Positions 25,867 through 35,304 of a stretch of 64,000 nt of DNA are shown in pieces. The translations under genes were made by a program, and so were the position numbers. Every line of letters starts with the position of its first letter. Positions within the stretch are counted from its first letter, which is position 1. The notes below the pieces were generated by a model. The model had not been told where the DNA came from. It searched no databases and saw only the letters and a program-made list of their open reading frames with translations. This stretch comes from Chloroflexota bacterium (GTDB lineage: Bacteria > Chloroflexota > Anaerolineae > UBA4142 > SHND01): the NCBI GenBank assembly GCA_016209205.1, contig JACQWQ010000010.1, forward strand, positions 1-64,000. Direction: 5' to 3'.

Positions 25867-27318
25867 ATGCACGGAACAAAATCTTTTTGGCAGTCGTCTG
25901 ACAAGTGTTTGTACGCGCTGGCGCTGTTTGCGCTGGCGTGGATTTTTGTGTTGAGCGGCGCGGCGTGGCTCAAACTCAACGCGTTGGGCATGGGCTTTGA
26001 CCTGGGGATGTACGAACAGGTCATTTGGAATACGGCGCAGGGACGCGCGTTCGAGACGAGCGCGTTCCGCTATACCAACAATCACATCGGCGCGGACTTG
26101 ATTGTGTTGGAAGCGATTCTTGCGCCGCTCTACGCGCTGCTGCCTGCGACCATGACGATGTTGGTCGCGCAGGTGTTCACGGTTGCGCTCGGCGCGCTGC
26201 CAATGTATCTTCTGGCGCGTGACCGCCTCAAATCCAATTGGGCAGGACTGGGCATCGCGATTGCGTACCTGTTGTATGCGCCGCTTTTGTATTTGACGCT
26301 GAATGAGTTTCAACCGCGCGCATTCGCGCTCGTGTGTGTTTTGTTCGCCATTTATTATTTGGACAAATCGCGCTTTCGCCCGTACATCGCGTTTCTTTTC
26401 ATATCCCTGTTGACGCGTTCCGATGTCGCGCTGTTTGTCATCATGCTCGGCGTGCTGGCGTTTCTCTGGCGCAAGCCGTGGAAATTTTCGATTGTCCCAT
26501 TCGTCATGGGCGCGCTGTGGTTCGTCGTCGCAATCTTTATCGTCGTCCCGTACTTCAAGACCGACAGCGGCGGTTTTATCTATTTCGAGACCTACAGTTG
26601 GCTGGGCAAAACGCCCGGCGAAATGCTCGTGACGATTTTGACCAACCCGTTGTATGTGCTGCAAACGGTTTTCACTCCGCCAAAAATTCAATTCTTGATT
26701 CAAGTGTTCGGGCCCACCCTACCCTTTTCTTTATTGCGCCCCGATGTGCTGCTGCTCGCCGCGCCGACGTTCGCGCTGAATCTTTTGTCGCAATATAACG
26801 TGCAATCCAACATCACGCGCCAGTATGCGGCAATGTTGTATCCGGTCATGTATGCGAGCGCGGTGTTGGGCATTGCATGGCTGGCAAAACAAAAATGGTT
26901 CGCCCCGCAAAAATCACGCGCATTTTTCGTTCACGCCGCCGTCGTATGGATGTTGGGACTGACCATCGCGGAAAGTTTTGTGGTGGGCAACCCGGTCGTG
27001 TCACAATATCGCAAAGGAATTTCGCCGCGCGTGGAAACGGTGCGCGGGTTGGTGGCAAGCGTTCCGGCGGAGGCGGGCTTGGGCATTTCGAATCACGTCG
27101 GTCCGTTTGCGGGACAGCGCGAAAGGTTTTACTTTTTCCCGCCGCACGAATATTACACGCACAACACATTTGAGGTTTCGCAGTACATTTTGGTGGACGC
27201 ACAAGCCGACGGCAATACGCCCGGCGTGAAAGTGGGGCTGGAACAATTGCAAAGTGATCCGGCGTGGGAATTGCTGATGCAGCGCGATGGATATGTGTTG
27301 TATCGAAAAAAAGAGTGA
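25867..27318 (+). CDS. DUF2079 membrane protein
   Basis: 483 aa with about ten membrane helices. DUF2079 pattern: GMGFDLGMYEQVIWNTAQGR and FRYTNNHIGADLIVLEAILAPLY near the N-terminus, which resembles the GT-C first loop. The C-terminus ends SDPAWELLMQRDGYVLYRKKE. I start at ATG 25867; ATG 25828 is the edge of the palindrome and the frame upstream is repeat. Biochemical role unknown; probably surface glycan or lipid-linked sugar transfer, from its YfhO neighbour. Confidence 0.8.
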   Translation: MHGTKSFWQSSDKCLYALALFALAWIFVLSGAAWLKLNALGMGFDLGMYEQVIWNTAQGRAFETSAFRYTNNHIGADLIVLEAILAPLYALLPATMTMLVAQVFTVALGALPMYLLARDRLKSNWAGLGIAIAYLLYAPLLYLTLNEFQPRAFALVCVLFAIYYLDKSRFRPYIAFLFISLLTRSDVALFVIMLGVLAFLWRKPWKFSIVPFVMGALWFVVAIFIVVPYFKTDSGGFIYFETYSWLGKTPGEMLVTILTNPLYVLQTVFTPPKIQFLIQVFGPTLPFSLLRPDVLLLAAPTFALNLLSQYNVQSNITRQYAAMLYPVMYASAVLGIAWLAKQKWFAPQKSRAFFVHAAVVWMLGLTIAESFVVGNPVVSQYRKGISPRVETVRGLVASVPAEAGLGISNHVGPFAGQRERFYFFPPHEYYTHNTFEVSQYILVDAQADGNTPGVKVGLEQLQSDPAWELLMQRDGYVLYRKKE

Positions 27319-27324
27319 TTGTCG

Positions 27325-27379
27325 CAAGACCTCACAGGTTTGTGCGACGAACTGCGTCGCCGAAACCTGTGAGGTCTTG
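27325..27379. repeat. Palindromic repeat family E, copy 1
   Basis: Perfect 17-bp arms CAAGACCTCACAGGTTT and complement, with an inner GCGACG/CGTCGC stem. Related to the palindrome at 62578-62657. Without a T-run, so unlikely to be a simple terminator. Confidence 0.8.
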
Positions 27380-27394
27380 CCCACGAAAAAAATT

Positions 27395-27422
27395 TTGACA
27401 GGCGTCCCCTTTCTGCTAAAAT
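27395..27422 (+). promoter_or_regulatory. Promoter of the first propeller-like secreted protein
   Basis: Consensus TTGACA, 16-base spacer, TAAAAT. The transcript would have a leader of about 115 bases before ATG 27545, which has an AAGGAG site. Confidence 0.75.
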
Positions 27423-27544
27423 CGCGCCGGTTGGCTGTGCGGTGTGAATTTAACAGGGAGATTGCGGGATTCTCATTTTCCCTTAATGACCGCGCCGTAA
27501 ATGAAATACGATAGACAACGTCAAAACAGCCAAGGAGAAGTTTT

Positions 27545-29302
27545 ATGCAAGCTAGAAAAGCACTCGTGATGGCGCTGGTGGTTCTGGGAACCAGCGCCTT
27601 TTTGTTGCCGATGATGGTTTCCGCCGCGAATTGGAGTACTCCATTCGCGCTCGGGGGAGGGGGGACAAAACCTGCCGTCGCTATTGATGCCAGTGGAAAT
27701 CAACACTATGTTTGGTGGACCTCCAACGGTGGGATTCAGTACTCGAAATGCACAGGACAGGGCGGTAAAGGATGCAGTTCCCCAAAGAATCTCCCGACCA
27801 GTGGCGCTTCGTACTATCCCAGCATCGCGATTGATCCGCAAGGACGCCCCAACGTCGTCTTTGAATCCAAAGTGGGTGACTCGGCAAAATACGCGGTCTA
27901 TTGGACGCGCCTGCAAGGCAGCAATTGGACCAGTCCCAAGCGCATTACGCGAGAGCCGTATTCCGAATTACCTGACATTGCCATCGGTCCGGGCGGTGTG
28001 ATTCATGTCATTTATCAAAGCAAGCAGAATGACACGGGTTACGTGTATTACACTCAGAGCAATGGTGGTTTCGAGTTTTCGGCGGCGCAAGAGCTCGACG
28101 CGGCACAGTCCGATGCGCCGCTTGCGGAATTCGGCAAATTGGCAGCCCAGGGCAAAGCGCCCGAAGCCGCCGAAGGATCCCAGTTGAGCAATGGGCTTTA
28201 CCCGCGCATCGCCGCCGACGAAAATGATAGCGCGCACGTAGTGTGGAACGCGCCTTCTCCATACGGCATCAAATACCGATATCAAAGCCAAGGCAGTTTT
28301 GGCAGCACCCTCAATGTTGCGAGCGGACAAAAAGACCAAACGCCGGATGTGACCGTGGCGCCGAATGGTCACGTTGGAATTGTTTGGGGCACCTACGACG
28401 ATTTCAATGATGCGTTCGCCGAATACGACAACGGGCGCCAGGAAAACAGAATCAACGATATTGACGATGGTTTGGCGCAAAGTCTGTGGCCCAAAATCGC
28501 CGCTGACTGTGCGGGGAATTTCCATTTCGTCTTTCAAGGCAGCGTGAATAACGACAGCGCATGGAATATTTACCACCGGTCGTACGATCCCAGCACCAAC
28601 AGTCTCGGCGCGCGCGAGACGATCGCGAAAATTGCAGCATCAGAACAGACACCCGCGGTGGATGCAACAAACATCGCGGCGATTGTGTACACCAACACCA
28701 CCAACGGCATCATTGATGCGTCAACCGCAAACTTGAATATCCAATGCACGCGCGGCGCAACCGAGACGCCGACCAATACGCCGACCATCACCGAAACACC
28801 GACCATCACCAACACGCCCGACCCGAACATCACCCCGACGGAAACGCCCACTCCAACGGCGACACCCACCGTCGGCGGCGCGATTTGGGTGCCCAACACG
28901 AGCAAGGACATTATCTATCGCAAGACGTGGAAAAAGATCAACAACAACAAAGCCACCGACGACAACTATTCCCGGTGTGAAAAAAACGGCGCTTGTGAAA
29001 AGCGCGCGGCCGCCAAGGTTCTGGTGCCGGATGGTTATACCCGCGTAAAATGGTACACTGCCAAAGCCAAGAGTTATGGCATTACCAATGTGTTTATCAA
29101 CGACCAATTTGCTGGAAAGGTTGACCTGTGTAAAGGGAGTTCGAGCTTGGCGCCGACATTCTTTAGCAAGACCTATACGATTCCGGCGCGGACGGACGGA
29201 CAGCCCCGCTCGTTTGAAATCGGCGCACCGGGCAAACACAGCAGTTGTTCCCCCTACAATTCGAACTTTATCGTCGTTGACGGGTTCGAAATTCTCCCGT
29301 AG
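27545..29302 (+). CDS. Secreted BNR/sialidase-like repeat protein with Thr/Pro linker (paralog 1)
   Basis: 585 aa. Signal peptide to about residue 28 (MVSAANW). Residues 30-400 contain propeller-type repeats: KPAVAIDASGNQHYVWW, YPSIAIDPQGRPNVVFES, LPDIAIGPGGVIHVIYQS, YPRIAADENDSAHVVW, TPDVTVAPNGHVGIVWG. Then a Thr/Pro-rich linker (about 400-455) and a C-terminal domain with conserved cysteines (YSRCEKNGACEKRA, DLCKGSS, SSCSPYNSNF). Probably a surface protein binding glycans; no catalytic Asp-box set of a true sialidase is evident. A full-length paralog lies at 30775. Own promoter and terminator. Confidence 0.8.
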   Translation: MQARKALVMALVVLGTSAFLLPMMVSAANWSTPFALGGGGTKPAVAIDASGNQHYVWWTSNGGIQYSKCTGQGGKGCSSPKNLPTSGASYYPSIAIDPQGRPNVVFESKVGDSAKYAVYWTRLQGSNWTSPKRITREPYSELPDIAIGPGGVIHVIYQSKQNDTGYVYYTQSNGGFEFSAAQELDAAQSDAPLAEFGKLAAQGKAPEAAEGSQLSNGLYPRIAADENDSAHVVWNAPSPYGIKYRYQSQGSFGSTLNVASGQKDQTPDVTVAPNGHVGIVWGTYDDFNDAFAEYDNGRQENRINDIDDGLAQSLWPKIAADCAGNFHFVFQGSVNNDSAWNIYHRSYDPSTNSLGARETIAKIAASEQTPAVDATNIAAIVYTNTTNGIIDASTANLNIQCTRGATETPTNTPTITETPTITNTPDPNITPTETPTPTATPTVGGAIWVPNTSKDIIYRKTWKKINNNKATDDNYSRCEKNGACEKRAAAKVLVPDGYTRVKWYTAKAKSYGITNVFINDQFAGKVDLCKGSSSLAPTFFSKTYTIPARTDGQPRSFEIGAPGKHSSCSPYNSNFIVVDGFEILP

Positions 29303-29308
29303 CTGCCC

Positions 29309-29346
29309 AAAACCTTCGAGGTCTCGAAAACCTCGAAGGTTTTTTC
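29309..29346 (+). terminator. Rho-independent terminator
   Basis: Stem AACCTTCGAGG with CCTCGAAGGTT and a following T-run, right after the propeller-protein stop. The T-run ends 5 bases before the next gene's ATG. Confidence 0.85.
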
Positions 29347-29350
29347 GCTC

Positions 29351-30589
29351 ATGCGTATTCTTTATGTCATCGCGATGTACGGGCCCGAATATCTCGGCAA
29401 TCTGATTCATCGCGAGCTTGGACACGAATTTACTCAGCGTGGGCATACCTTTGACGTCTTTGCTTTGTCTGCCGCGCGCGAAATGCAAGGGCGCGCGGCG
29501 GACAGCATCGAACAAGACATTCACGTCCACCGCGCCGTCGCTGCCGGATATGCACTGCCCAATGCCCTGAACGCGCTGGCAAAACCCTTTTTGCACTATG
29601 ATCGGTTTGGCGCGGGACTGGTCGCACTCGCGCGTTATCTGTGGCAGCACCCGCGTTATGACGTAATCCTCGCCGAAGGCGCGTATCCGTTCGGCGCGAT
29701 GTGCACGCTTGCCGGTCCCACCTCCGAGTTACTGGTCACCGTCGCGGGCGGCGATTTTATTGACAGCCCCGCGACGAGTTATGGCTACGGACGCTTTCGC
29801 ACCGCGCGCGCGTTAATGCGTTACACGTTCCAACGCGCCGCCGCGATCCGCGTGACGACGCCGCTGGTGCGCGAACGCGTGCTCGCCCTCGACGCGCCGC
29901 CCGAACGCGTCGCGCTCATCCCGCGCAACATTGCCGCGTATTGTTATCCGCCGCCGGAAATTCCCCTCTCCGAGTTTCGCGCCCAAGCGCGCGATACGCT
30001 GCGCGAAAAACACGCGCTCGGCAATGCGCGCCTTATTGCCGCCGTAGGACGTCTATTACCTATCAAGGGCTTTGACACACTCCTTCGCGCGCTGCCTACA
30101 TTGATTGACAAGGCGGGCGATACGCGCGTGCTGCTCGTCGGACCGAATCGCGTGGATCCCAAACTCGGCGACTATCAAGCCCATCTCACGCGCCTTGCCG
30201 CCGAGTCGAATGTCGCAGACCGCGTTTTGTTCACTGGCGCGATCGCGCATCCGGACATGCGCGCGCTGCTTGCCGCCGTAGATGTGATTGCCGTGCCCAG
30301 CGTTTTGGAAGGAATGAACAAGGTGGCGGTCGAAGGCGCGGCCGTCGGGACGCCCAGCGTGGTCACGCGCACGGCAGGCATTGCCGATTTATTGCGCGAC
30401 GCGCGCGCGGGCGAAATCGTCGCAGAAAATTCGCCCGACGCGCTGGCGCAGGGGTTAGCACGTGTGCTGTGCGACCCTGATCTGCGTCAAGCATACATCG
30501 CGCAGGGGCTGGATTTTGCGGCGCAGTTTTCCTCGCCTCGCGTCGGCGCGGCGCTGATGGCTTTGTGCGAAAAAATCGCTCATCCATAA
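29351..30589 (+). CDS. Family 4 (GT-B) glycosyltransferase
   Basis: 412 aa. Starts MRILYVIAMYGPEYLGN; donor-binding half contains AVGRLLPIKGFDTLLRALP, LLVGPNR, RVLFTGAIAH and the EGMNKVAVEGAAVGTPSVVT motif of retaining glycosyltransferases. Acceptor unknown. It lies between two paralogous secreted proteins and may modify them or their surface glycan. Its TAA stop touches repeat A copy 4. Confidence 0.9.
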   Translation: MRILYVIAMYGPEYLGNLIHRELGHEFTQRGHTFDVFALSAAREMQGRAADSIEQDIHVHRAVAAGYALPNALNALAKPFLHYDRFGAGLVALARYLWQHPRYDVILAEGAYPFGAMCTLAGPTSELLVTVAGGDFIDSPATSYGYGRFRTARALMRYTFQRAAAIRVTTPLVRERVLALDAPPERVALIPRNIAAYCYPPPEIPLSEFRAQARDTLREKHALGNARLIAAVGRLLPIKGFDTLLRALPTLIDKAGDTRVLLVGPNRVDPKLGDYQAHLTRLAAESNVADRVLFTGAIAHPDMRALLAAVDVIAVPSVLEGMNKVAVEGAAVGTPSVVTRTAGIADLLRDARAGEIVAENSPDALAQGLARVLCDPDLRQAYIAQGLDFAAQFSSPRVGAALMALCEKIAHP

Positions 30590-30656
30590 GACCCCAAGTG
30601 TTTTTGACGCGCGACGCGACTTGATTTGCGACATCGTCGAAAAACACTTGGGGTCT
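30589..30656. repeat. Palindromic repeat family A, copy 4
   Basis: Arms AGACCCCAAGTGTTTTT and AAAAACACTTGGGGTCT around GACGCGCGACGCGAC. Begins on the last base of the glycosyltransferase stop codon. Confidence 0.9.
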
Positions 30657-30682
30657 TGCGAACGGGCTAACCAATTGGACTA

Positions 30683-30711
30683 TTGACCTGCGCGCGCGCC
30701 CTTGTTAAATT
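30683..30711 (+). promoter_or_regulatory. Promoter of the second propeller-like secreted protein
   Basis: TTGACC, 17-base spacer, TAAATT, followed by a GGAGGA site 7 bases before ATG 30775. Confidence 0.65.
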
Positions 30712-30774
30712 AGACAGTTGAGGCGGACACGCGCGTAATTTACCCGGCAAGCACGTGTCCCCGGAGGAACTCGC

Positions 30775-32646
30775 ATGAAGCTTTATCGCGTTTTACTTGT
30801 CGCGCTCGGCATTCTGTTAGTTGGAGCGCTCTTGATACCGCTTACCGCGTCCGCCGCGACCTGGAATCCACCCTACAATCTCGGCAGCGGCAGTACCAAA
30901 CCATCCGTCGCCATTGATTCGCAAGGCAACATCCATTATGTTTGGTGGGAGCCGACCTCCAAAGTTATTCAGTACACCGTCTGCACAGGATTGACGAAAG
31001 GCACTTGCCGCGCCGCCGAGACTTTGCCCAACAACGGCAACGATTCATATTTTCCCAATATCGCGCTGGACCCCCAAGAACGCCCGAATGTGGTCTGGGA
31101 ATCGCGCGACGGCGGTTCGTATTCCGTGTATTGGTCGCGTTACGAAAATGGCAAGTGGGGCGCGATCAAAAAAATTTCCGCAGAACCCTACAGCGAGTTG
31201 CCCGATATTGCGATCGGACCGCAAGGCATGATCCATGTCGTGTATCAAAGCAAACAGGACAACACGGGCTATGTCTATTACGTGGAAAGCAACGACGGCT
31301 TTGGAACAATGCGCGCGCAACAATTGGGCGCGAGCGTTTCGGATGCGCCGATTGATGTAGCCGCCGAAGCGGTGGACAAAGGGCTTGCTCCGGAAGGGCA
31401 ACAGCTGACGAACGGTCTATTCCCACGCTTGACCGCCGACAACGACGACCTCGCGCACGTCGTTTGGAGCGTGCCCTCGCCTTATGGCATTTACTATCGC
31501 ATCCAAAAAAGCGATGGTAGTTTTGCCAAAAAAATTACAGTTTCCAAAGATCACAAAGACCAGACTCCTGATATTACATTTTCGCCCAATGGTTCTGTTG
31601 GCATCCTGTGGGGCACGTACGATAATTTCAATATCGCATTCGCAGAATACAATGCCGGGCAGCTCGACTTGGTCAAATATGACGTTGACGGCGGACTGGC
31701 GCAATCGCTATGGCCCCGTGTCGCGACGGATTGCACGGGCGTGTACCATTTTGCATTTCAGGGCAAAGTCACGACCGACGGCAATTGGGACATTTTTGCG
31801 CGCACCTACGATGCGGGCACAAATAAATTTGGCAAACGCGTCACCATCGGCGACACGGGTTCAAAAGAGGAAACCCCCGCAATTGCCGTAACTCACCTCG
31901 GGGCAATCGTGTATGGCAACACGAGCAACAACTTGACAATGGGCAGCACCGCCGACCTCGGTATTACATGCGGCAGCTCGCCAACCAACACGCCCACGGA
32001 CACTGCCACGCTGATCCCGACGGCGACCAATACGACCGATCCTGGATCCACACCGACCCACACGCCAACTCCGACCGATACAACCACGCCGGGTTCCACG
32101 CCAAGCGAAACACCCACCGAAACGCCGTCGCCCACTGCGACGGACACGCCCACCGCGCCGCCGACCGCGACGGACGCTGCTACCGATACGCCCACCGCAA
32201 CACCCACTGTTACCACGTCGAGCGGCAACGAACACATCCCATCAAACGATCCACGCATCGTCTACAAAGGCACGTGGAAAGAATTCAAAGAGAAAGACGC
32301 GTCGGACAAGTTGTATGCGCGCTGCGGCGGAAACAAAGTTTGCAAAAAGAATTGGTCAGCGGAATTGAATTTCACTGGCGGGACGCGCGTCGAATGGGAA
32401 ACGGTGTATGCCAAAACGTATGGCAAAGTCATCGTACTGATTGACGGCGCGCCATTCGAGCAAGTGGATTTGTGCCGCCTCAACCGGAAATCGGCGCTGC
32501 CGCGTTTTCGCACCCGTTCCTACATTCTGGGCGGCGACGCGACAACGCCGCACAGCATCAAAATCAAGGCGCTGGGCAGGCATTCCAAATGTTCGCCGTA
32601 CGACGTCAATTACGTCTCTGTAGACGGCTTTAACATTATTCGCTGA
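30775..32646 (+). CDS. Secreted BNR/sialidase-like repeat protein with Thr/Pro linker (paralog 2)
   Basis: 623 aa, full-length paralog of the protein at 27545. Signal peptide ending ASAATW; propeller repeats KPSVAIDSQGNIHYVWW, FPNIALDPQERPNVVWES, LPDIAIGPQGMIHVVYQS, FPRLTADNDDLAHVVW, TPDITFSPNGSVGILWG; a longer Thr/Pro linker (about residues 402-485) than paralog 1; C-terminal Cys-containing domain (YARCGGNKVCKKNW, HSKCSPYDVNYVSVDGF). Own promoter and terminator. Confidence 0.8.
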   Translation: MKLYRVLLVALGILLVGALLIPLTASAATWNPPYNLGSGSTKPSVAIDSQGNIHYVWWEPTSKVIQYTVCTGLTKGTCRAAETLPNNGNDSYFPNIALDPQERPNVVWESRDGGSYSVYWSRYENGKWGAIKKISAEPYSELPDIAIGPQGMIHVVYQSKQDNTGYVYYVESNDGFGTMRAQQLGASVSDAPIDVAAEAVDKGLAPEGQQLTNGLFPRLTADNDDLAHVVWSVPSPYGIYYRIQKSDGSFAKKITVSKDHKDQTPDITFSPNGSVGILWGTYDNFNIAFAEYNAGQLDLVKYDVDGGLAQSLWPRVATDCTGVYHFAFQGKVTTDGNWDIFARTYDAGTNKFGKRVTIGDTGSKEETPAIAVTHLGAIVYGNTSNNLTMGSTADLGITCGSSPTNTPTDTATLIPTATNTTDPGSTPTHTPTPTDTTTPGSTPSETPTETPSPTATDTPTAPPTATDAATDTPTATPTVTTSSGNEHIPSNDPRIVYKGTWKEFKEKDASDKLYARCGGNKVCKKNWSAELNFTGGTRVEWETVYAKTYGKVIVLIDGAPFEQVDLCRLNRKSALPRFRTRSYILGGDATTPHSIKIKALGRHSKCSPYDVNYVSVDGFNIIR

Positions 32647-32652
32647 TTCACC

Positions 32653-32688
32653 AAAAACGTCAGAGCACCGCAAGCTCTGACGTTTTTC
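32653..32688 (+). terminator. Rho-independent terminator
   Basis: 14-bp stem AAAAACGTCAGAGC / GCTCTGACGTTTTT with a short loop and terminal T-run. Confidence 0.9.
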
Positions 32689-32710
32689 GTTCGCCCCGCC
32701 GCGCAATGCA

Positions 32711-32778
32711 AGACCCCAAGTGTTTTTCAACCACGCTGTGCATCACGCCGCGCCGCGCACTGAAAACACTTGGGGTCT
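32711..32778. repeat. Palindromic repeat family A, copy 5
   Basis: Arms AGACCCCAAGTGTTTTCA-like and AAAACACTTGGGGTCT, centre CATCACGCCGCGCCGCG. Between the terminator and the egtD promoter. Confidence 0.9.
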
Positions 32779-32792
32779 GGGTGGACTTGCAT

Positions 32793-32822
32793 TTGACGCG
32801 CCGCATTCACAACGCGTATAAT
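32793..32822 (+). promoter_or_regulatory. Promoter of the ergothioneine genes
   Basis: TTGACG, 18-base spacer, consensus TATAAT, about 74 bases before the egtD start. Confidence 0.7.
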
Positions 32823-32895
32823 TTGAATATCCTTTTGCACCGCTTGTTTTTGCAGCTTACAAAGTCCTCGCGAGGGTGTCGTCTACGGGTATTCC

Positions 32896-33810
32896 ATGCT
32901 CAACGAAATCACGCGCGGCCTGCAGCAGCCGCAAAAACAATTGCCCAGTAAGCTGTTCTACGACGAACAGGGTTCCAACCGGTTTGAAGAAATTAGCGCG
33001 TTGGAGGAATATTATCTCACGCGCACCGAGATTGCGATTCTGCGAGAGCACCTATGCGAGATTGCCGCGCGCATCGGTCCGCAGCGCCTCTTGATCGAGT
33101 TCGGCAGCGGCAGCAGTAAAAAAACGCGCCTTTTGCTCGACGCGTTAGAGGACGTCGCGGGCTATGTGCCGATTGACATCTCACGGGAATTGCTCTTGCA
33201 CGCGACAGCCGAACTCGAAGCCGCGTACCCCCGCCTCCCGATTATTCCGGTTCATGCGGACTATACGATTCCCTTTACGCTTCCACCTATCGCTTGCCAG
33301 GCGACACACAAAGTTGCCTTTTTCCCCGGCTCGACCGTCGGTAATTTTTATCCGCCCGAAGTGATCGCGTTTCTGCGCCGCGTGGCGGATTTGGTTGGCG
33401 CCGGCGGCGGCTTGCTCATTGGCGTGGACCTGAAAAAGAATCCCGCGCTGCTCCATCGCGCCTACAATGATGCGGCAGGCGTCACGGCGCAATTCAATTT
33501 GAATTTGCTCGCGCGTCTCAACCGCGAGTTTGGCGCGGACTTTCCGCTCGACCAATTCGCACATCACGCGTTTTACAATGAAACGGAAGGTCGCATCGAA
33601 ATGCACTTGATCGCGCAGGATGACCTGAGCGTGCGACTCGATGGCTGTCAAATTACTATTCGGCGCGGCGAGAGTATTTTGACCGAAGTTTCGTACGAAT
33701 ACGCGTTGGACGAATTCGCCGCGCTGGCGGCGCAAGCCCAGTTTGAGGTGGACGCGGTGTGGACCGACGCGCAACAATTCTTTAGCGTGCAATATCTGGT
33801 GGCGCGTTGA
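32896..33810 (+). CDS. egtD: L-histidine N-alpha-methyltransferase EgtD
   Basis: Trimethylates histidine to hercynine, the first step of ergothioneine synthesis. 304 aa. Family marks: LPSKLFYDEQGSNRFEEIS, LEEYYLTRTE, the SAM motif LIEFGSGSSKKTRLLLDAL, YVPIDIS, FFPGSTVGNF and the C-terminal ISEAL-like region. Next to egtB, as usual for two-gene pathways outside actinobacteria. ATG 32896 has no clear ribosome-binding site. Confidence 0.92.
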   Translation: MLNEITRGLQQPQKQLPSKLFYDEQGSNRFEEISALEEYYLTRTEIAILREHLCEIAARIGPQRLLIEFGSGSSKKTRLLLDALEDVAGYVPIDISRELLLHATAELEAAYPRLPIIPVHADYTIPFTLPPIACQATHKVAFFPGSTVGNFYPPEVIAFLRRVADLVGAGGGLLIGVDLKKNPALLHRAYNDAAGVTAQFNLNLLARLNREFGADFPLDQFAHHAFYNETEGRIEMHLIAQDDLSVRLDGCQITIRRGESILTEVSYEYALDEFAALAAQAQFEVDAVWTDAQQFFSVQYLVAR

Positions 33811-33811
33811 T

Positions 33812-33850
33812 CCACGAAGGACACGAAGGGTTTCTTGGTGTCCTTCGCGG
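33812..33850 (+). terminator. Hairpin between egtD and egtB
   Basis: Stem CGAAGGACAC / GTGTCCTTCG with a 13-base loop, directly after the egtD stop. No T-run, so it is more likely an attenuating or processing hairpin, or a repeat element, than a full terminator. Confidence 0.4.
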
Positions 33851-33925
33851 ATTACACGGTTGGCACACCCGCTGAACGCGCGTCGCCAACCTCTGCATGA
33901 TTTTGTCGTGAAACAGGGGGCAAAA

Positions 33926-35212
33926 ATGATTCGACCATCTGCATTCAAGTTGAGTGCGGCGGGGGCAGAGCTCATCGAGCCGCTCGAGGAGGCGCGTGAG
34001 CGCGAACGGGCGCTCATTGCGGATTCGAGCGACGCGCAAATGTTGGGCTTGGCGATGCACATTATCGAACCGCCGATTTGGGAACCGGGGCACGTCGGCT
34101 GGTTTCAGGAACGCTGGATTTTGCGCAACCTCGATCAAGCCGCCCCGCTTTTTCCTAACGCCGATTCGTTGTACGATTCGTTCAACATTCCGAACGCACA
34201 GCGTTGGGATTTGCGTTTTCCGTCCTGTCGAGAAACAATCGAATACATTGACGCAGTGCTGCAGCGGACGCGTAAACGGTTAGAGGGCCAAGCGCCGAGC
34301 GCGCAGGAAATTTATTTCTATCGCCTCGCGTTGTATCACGAGGACATGCACACGGAAACGCTGCACCACATTCGCCAAACGCTGGGTTATCCCACGCCGA
34401 TGCTGCCCGGTGTGCCGCCGCACGCCCCCCACCTTCCGATTGACCCCACTTTCGAACCGCACGATGTTGCGGCGCCCGGCGGCGCGTTTTGTCTTGGCGC
34501 AACTACCAACATTCCTTTCGTCTTTGACAATGAAAAATGGGCGCACGCCGTCGAGGTCGCGCCGTTTCGCATTTCCGCGACGGTGGTGACCACTGCCGAG
34601 TTTCAAAAATTTGTCGAAGCGGGCGGCTATCACGACGCGGGGCTGTGGAGCGCGGAAGGTTGGGAATGGCGACAGCGCAGCAACGCAACCCATCCGGTGT
34701 ATTGGACACGTGACGCGGATGGTAAATGGTTGTGGCGGCGTTTTGACACGCTGGCGCCCCTGAAACCATTTTTGCCGATGATGCACGTCAATTGGTTCGA
34801 GGCGAACGCGTACTGCGCGTGGGCGGGACGCCGATTGCCGACCGAAGCGGAATGGGAACTCGCCGCGAGCGCGGAACCCGCACGCGATGGGCGCGGCATC
34901 CCCTCGGCTGTGCTCGGGGCCGGCTCTGAGCGCAAGCGCCGCTATCCCTGGGGCGACGAACCGCCAACGCGCGAACGCGCCAATCTCGATTCCGCCGCGC
35001 GCGGCGTGGTGGACGTACGCGCGCTCGCCGCAGGCGACAGCGCGCTGGGCTGCCGTCAGATGATCGGGAATGTGTGGGAATGGACGGCGGATACGTTCGA
35101 CGCGTACCCGGGCTTTGTGCTCGATCCGTACGCCGAATACTCGGCGCCGTCATTCGGACAGCAAAAGGTGCTGCGCGGCGGCGGCTGGGCGACGCGCGGG
35201 CGGCTCATTTGA
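33926..35212 (+). CDS. egtB: Ergothioneine synthase EgtB, with premature stop
   Basis: Iron-dependent enzyme joining a sulfur donor to hercynine. N-terminal DinB-like domain with the metal ligands (HIIEPPIWEPGHVGWFQERW, and YHEDMHTETLHHIRQTLG), then an FGE-sulfatase domain (PVNW-like HVNWFEANAYCAWAGRRLPT, EAEWELAAS, GNVWEWTAD). It stops at TGA 35210 after TRGRLI. The same frame continues NTFRNFYTPDRNNIFAGF and RTCARD to a TGA at 35285-35287, which is the conserved family C-terminus; a CGA to TGA change explains it. 428 of about 453 residues remain. ATG 33926 has AGGGGG upstream. Confidence 0.88.
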   Translation: MIRPSAFKLSAAGAELIEPLEEARERERALIADSSDAQMLGLAMHIIEPPIWEPGHVGWFQERWILRNLDQAAPLFPNADSLYDSFNIPNAQRWDLRFPSCRETIEYIDAVLQRTRKRLEGQAPSAQEIYFYRLALYHEDMHTETLHHIRQTLGYPTPMLPGVPPHAPHLPIDPTFEPHDVAAPGGAFCLGATTNIPFVFDNEKWAHAVEVAPFRISATVVTTAEFQKFVEAGGYHDAGLWSAEGWEWRQRSNATHPVYWTRDADGKWLWRRFDTLAPLKPFLPMMHVNWFEANAYCAWAGRRLPTEAEWELAASAEPARDGRGIPSAVLGAGSERKRRYPWGDEPPTRERANLDSAARGVVDVRALAAGDSALGCRQMIGNVWEWTADTFDAYPGFVLDPYAEYSAPSFGQQKVLRGGGWATRGRLI

Positions 35213-35304
35213 AATACGTTTCGCAATTTTTACACGCCCGACCGCAACAATATCTTTGCGGGCTTTCGCACGTGCGCGCGCGACTGAGCGCAGCGGAAGC
35301 CCCA

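Noticed and set aside
35210..35287. Reassignment of TGA to an amino acid in this genome
   Set aside because: TGA is used as a normal stop in many genes here (for example 844, 8118, 13549), so a single substitution in egtB is the simpler explanation.
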